Shown here: positions 61,328 through 64,000 of the stretch, piece after piece | Layout: each line of letters opens with the position of its first letter | Position numbering within the stretch: position 1 is the stretch's first letter | Made by a program: the position numbers and the translations under genes | Notes under the pieces: generated by a model | What the model was told of the DNA's origin: nothing | The model's input: the letters and a program-made list of their open reading frames with translations, nothing else | The model's database searches: none | Assembly: GCA_019915015.1 (NCBI GenBank) | Contig: JAHBBC010000048.1 | Coordinates: 62,001-126,000 of the forward strand | Direction: 5' to 3' | DNA: 64,000 nucleotides | Source of the DNA: Auriscalpium vulgare | Lineage: Eukaryota; Basidiomycota; Agaricomycetes; Russulales; Auriscalpiaceae

Positions 61328-64000
61328 AGGCGTCGTTGGACGACCAGGCGGAAGTGGCACTCGTCCTCGAGTTCACGCGCGACGCCGCCGATCCTATTTC
61401 CGTGGAAGCCGTGGTCCCCTTCGACTCCTCTAGTTCGCCGGAAGAATTACGAGCAACCTATTTATCGTTTTGCGATCTCCCAGAATCTACCCCTCCAATA
61501 TTTCATCGGCCGACGGACGCGACCTTAGACGTTCCATCGGCGCCCGTCTTCTTTCTCGCCCCAGCCGGGGTGCCCTCGTTCGCAGGCAAACAGGAATTTC
61601 GCGACTGTAAGTCGTTGCCAAGCAGCGCGCGGGCACGCGCGGTTTTCGCAGCGACCAAGAAAAAGTATAAGCCAGCCCACCTAAAAGTGAAGCCAGTACT
61701 AGCCGACTTGCCTGGACAGTTCAGAATCATACGCGACATACGAGGCGACCCGCTAGCGACACTACCCAAGTTACCGACGAAGCCCCCCGACTTTCGGCCG
61801 ACAGGGCGTTACACCGAGGAGCGCCGCGACCAATTCGACGTAGTTCATGAGGGAGACTTTTTGTGGAAGGAGGAACGCAAGCTGATGCACCATTTTATGT
61901 GCGAGCACAACGGTGCGTTCGCGTGGGACGACAGCAAGCGGGGCCACTTCCGCGAAGATTTCTTTCCGCCGGTCACGATACCCGTCGTGCCGCACACGCC
62001 ATGGGTACAACGCAACATACCAATCCCGCCGGGAATCTACGACCAAGTCATGGAACAAATCAGTCGGAAGTTGGCCGCGAACGTCTACGAACCATCCAAT
62101 TCGTCGTATAGGTCGCGGTGGTTCTGCGTGGTCAAAAAGGATGGAACGAGCCTGCGCATAGTGCACAGCCTGGAGCCGTTAAACGCCGTCACGATAGCCC
62201 ATTCCGGTGTGCCCCCGTTTACCGACCAACTGGCCGAGCAATTCGCGGGTCGGGCCTGCGGCGCGATGCTGGATCTGTACGTCGGATACGACGAGCGAGC
62301 GTTGGACCCAGCGTCGCGCGACCTCACTATGTCCCAGACCCCTTACGGCGCGCTGCGGTTGGTAACACTACCGATGGGCTGGACGAATTCAGTGCCTATC
62401 TTCCACGACGACGTCACACATATCCTGAGGCCGGAAATTCCCCACGTCACGATACCGTTTATTGACGACGTACCGGTCAAGGGCCCCGCGAGCGAATACA
62501 AGGACGACCAGGGGAAGTACGAGACAATCGCTGACAACGAGGGCATCCGCCGATTTGTCTGGGAACACTTTCAGAATCTCAACCGCGTCGTACAGCGCAT
62601 GGGTTATTCGGGCGGGACGTTTTCGGGTTGGAAGACTATTTTGTGCGCGCCCGAAATTGTCGTGGTCGGACACCGCTGCACGAGGGACGGGCGGATCCCC
62701 GACGAACAACGGGTGGCTAAGATTGTGAATTGGGGGCCATGTCAAGACCTGTCCGATGTACGGGCGTTCCTCGGGACGGTCGGGGTGCTGAGGATCTTCA
62801 TCCACCATTTCGCACATCGCGCGCATGCGCTCACGCACCTTACGAGGAAAGATGTGCCGTTCGAATTCGGAGCGGAACAATTAGCAGCTATGGAAGATCT
62901 CAAAAGCGCGTTGCTGGAGTCGCCAGCCCTGAAACCGATCAACTATCAGTCGGGCGAACCGGTTATCCTCGCGGTCGATACATCTCCTATTGCGGTCGGG
63001 TTCTTGCTGTGCCAGGCTGACGCCGACGATCCGAAGAGTCGCAAGAAGCGTCGGTACGCACGGTTTGGGTCCATCGCGTTGAACGATCGCGAGGCGTGTT
63101 TTTCGCAACCAAAGTTAGAATTATACGGGCTGTTTCGGGCGCTCCGCGCGCTGAAGATATATCTCATTGGAGTGCGGAACATGGTCGTGGAAGTCGACGC
63201 ACGCTACATTAAGGGCATGCTCGACAACCCCGATATTGAACCCTCAGCCAGCATGAATCGGTGGATTATTGCCATTTTAATGTTCCATTTCGTCCTAGTC
63301 CACGTGCCCGGCCTGTTTCATGGGCCTGACGGGATGTCGCGACGAAGGCGCCAACCGGGCGACGTGGCAGAGAACGAGCACGACGGGTTCGAGGATTGGG
63401 TCGACGCAATGTATGGCTTCATTCACCTCGTGAACGCATACGTACCGCGCAGTACAAGGCCACGGTCGGGGGATCCGCGCGACCAACCAAGGGCCGCGAT
63501 CGCAACGTTCGTCACCCAGGCAGCTCCGACAGAGTTGTCGTACGACGCCGTTGACCGCGACATCAAGGCACAGCAGGCCGATGAGCGACTCGTTCGAGTG
63601 CGGGAATGGCACAACACGCTCCAACGGCCGGAGGGCCTAGCCGATCAAGAGTATGTGACGTTCCTAAGGTACTGCACTGAGTTCTTCCTCGATGGCACGA
63701 GTCTCTTTCTCAAGGAGCCGCAGGGGCGCCACCAGCTCGTCTTACCACCGGAACGCCGCATAGGGGCTTTAAAAGCGTGCCACGACGACGTTGGCCATCG
63801 CGGCGCGTACCCGACCAAGATGTTTCTCCTCGAACGCTTCTGGTGGCCCTACACGGACCGCGACGTCGCGTGGTTTGTCCGATCGTGCCACATTTGTCAA
63901 GTGCGACAGGTGAAGCACGTGCTCATTCCCCCAACGGTCGCGACCCCGGCGCCGCTGTTCGCCAAGATGTACGCTGATACCATGCACATGCCGGCTTCGC
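61207..64000 (+). CDS. pol: Pol of second gypsy element, partial (runs off window)
   Basis: Open from 61207 (after TGA at 61204) to the window end, in the -1 frame relative to gag, overlapping it by 121 nt. The first in-frame ATG is at 61885, too late for a complete protein, so access from gag by recoding is likely. RT has TIPFIDDVPVKGP (FIDD) at about 62450-62490. RNase H has AVDTSPIAVG, QPKLELYGL, VEVDARY and GPDGMSR. The integrase HHCC finger is HDDVGHRG..CHICQ (63780-63900). The first integrase Asp (YADTMHMP) is at the edge. No stops or frameshifts in the visible part. Confidence 0.88.

Larger units (their letters stand above)
57744..64000 (+). mobile_element. Second Ty3/gypsy element, 3' end outside window
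   Basis: LTR end, primer-binding site, gag-protease and pol up to the start of the integrase core. Related to the complete element at 18160 but well diverged, with pol in the other relative frame. Frames are intact as far as visible. Confidence 0.85.

Overview
The window looks like repeat-rich genomic DNA of a basidiomycete fungus, probably an agaricomycete. Genes have many short (about 50-60 nt) GT..AG introns with CTRAY branch sites. The transposase families (Plavaka type, Tnp2 type) and the JBP/TET-type 2OG-Fe(II) oxygenases are those typical of agaricomycetes. Most of the sequence is transposable elements inserted into one another. There are no rRNA genes, CRISPR arrays or bacterial features.

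Layout. 1-7.77 kb: the 5' end of a minus-strand Ty3/gypsy element (gag fragment, primer-binding site, probable LTR), split by a 1.8-kb foldback element, followed on the plus strand by three intron-containing genes of unknown function (A, B, C). 7.67-9.04 kb: one arm of a near-identical 1.37-kb inverted repeat whose partner lies at 50.27-51.64 kb. 9.05-10.02 kb: a 469-bp tandem duplication. 10.07-33.18 kb: a 4.7-kb unit present twice in tandem. Each unit holds a tRNA-like nonautonomous repeat and a TIR element that contains a solo LTR. The second unit is split by a complete young Ty3/gypsy element (18160-30881, LTRs of 1571 bp with one visible mismatch, target duplication ACGC).

33.2-35.1 kb: a six-exon unknown gene. 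35.4-39.4 kb: repeats. 39.5-42.2 kb: a gene fragment convergent with an EST1/SMG5-7-like host gene. 43.4-49.6 kb: two JBP/TET-like oxygenase genes on either side of a decayed Tnp2-type transposase. 51.4-55.3 kb: small two-exon genes and a decayed Plavaka transposase truncated by a tRNA-like repeat. 56.1-64 kb: a reverse LTR remnant and a second Ty3/gypsy element whose pol runs off the window.

Most interesting: the complete gypsy element carries a seven-exon antisense gene (546 codons) between pol and its 3' LTR. That gene shares a C-x2-C-x10-C-x9/14-C-x2-C-x6-C module with gene C, which occupies the corresponding place beside the other gypsy LTR. The same element also has a second copy of its polypurine-tract region inside pol, a CTT TGA A gag/pol junction suited to +1 frameshifting, two 20-bp E-box palindromes in each LTR, and a core promoter whose 35-nt spacing recurs in three diverged LTRs.
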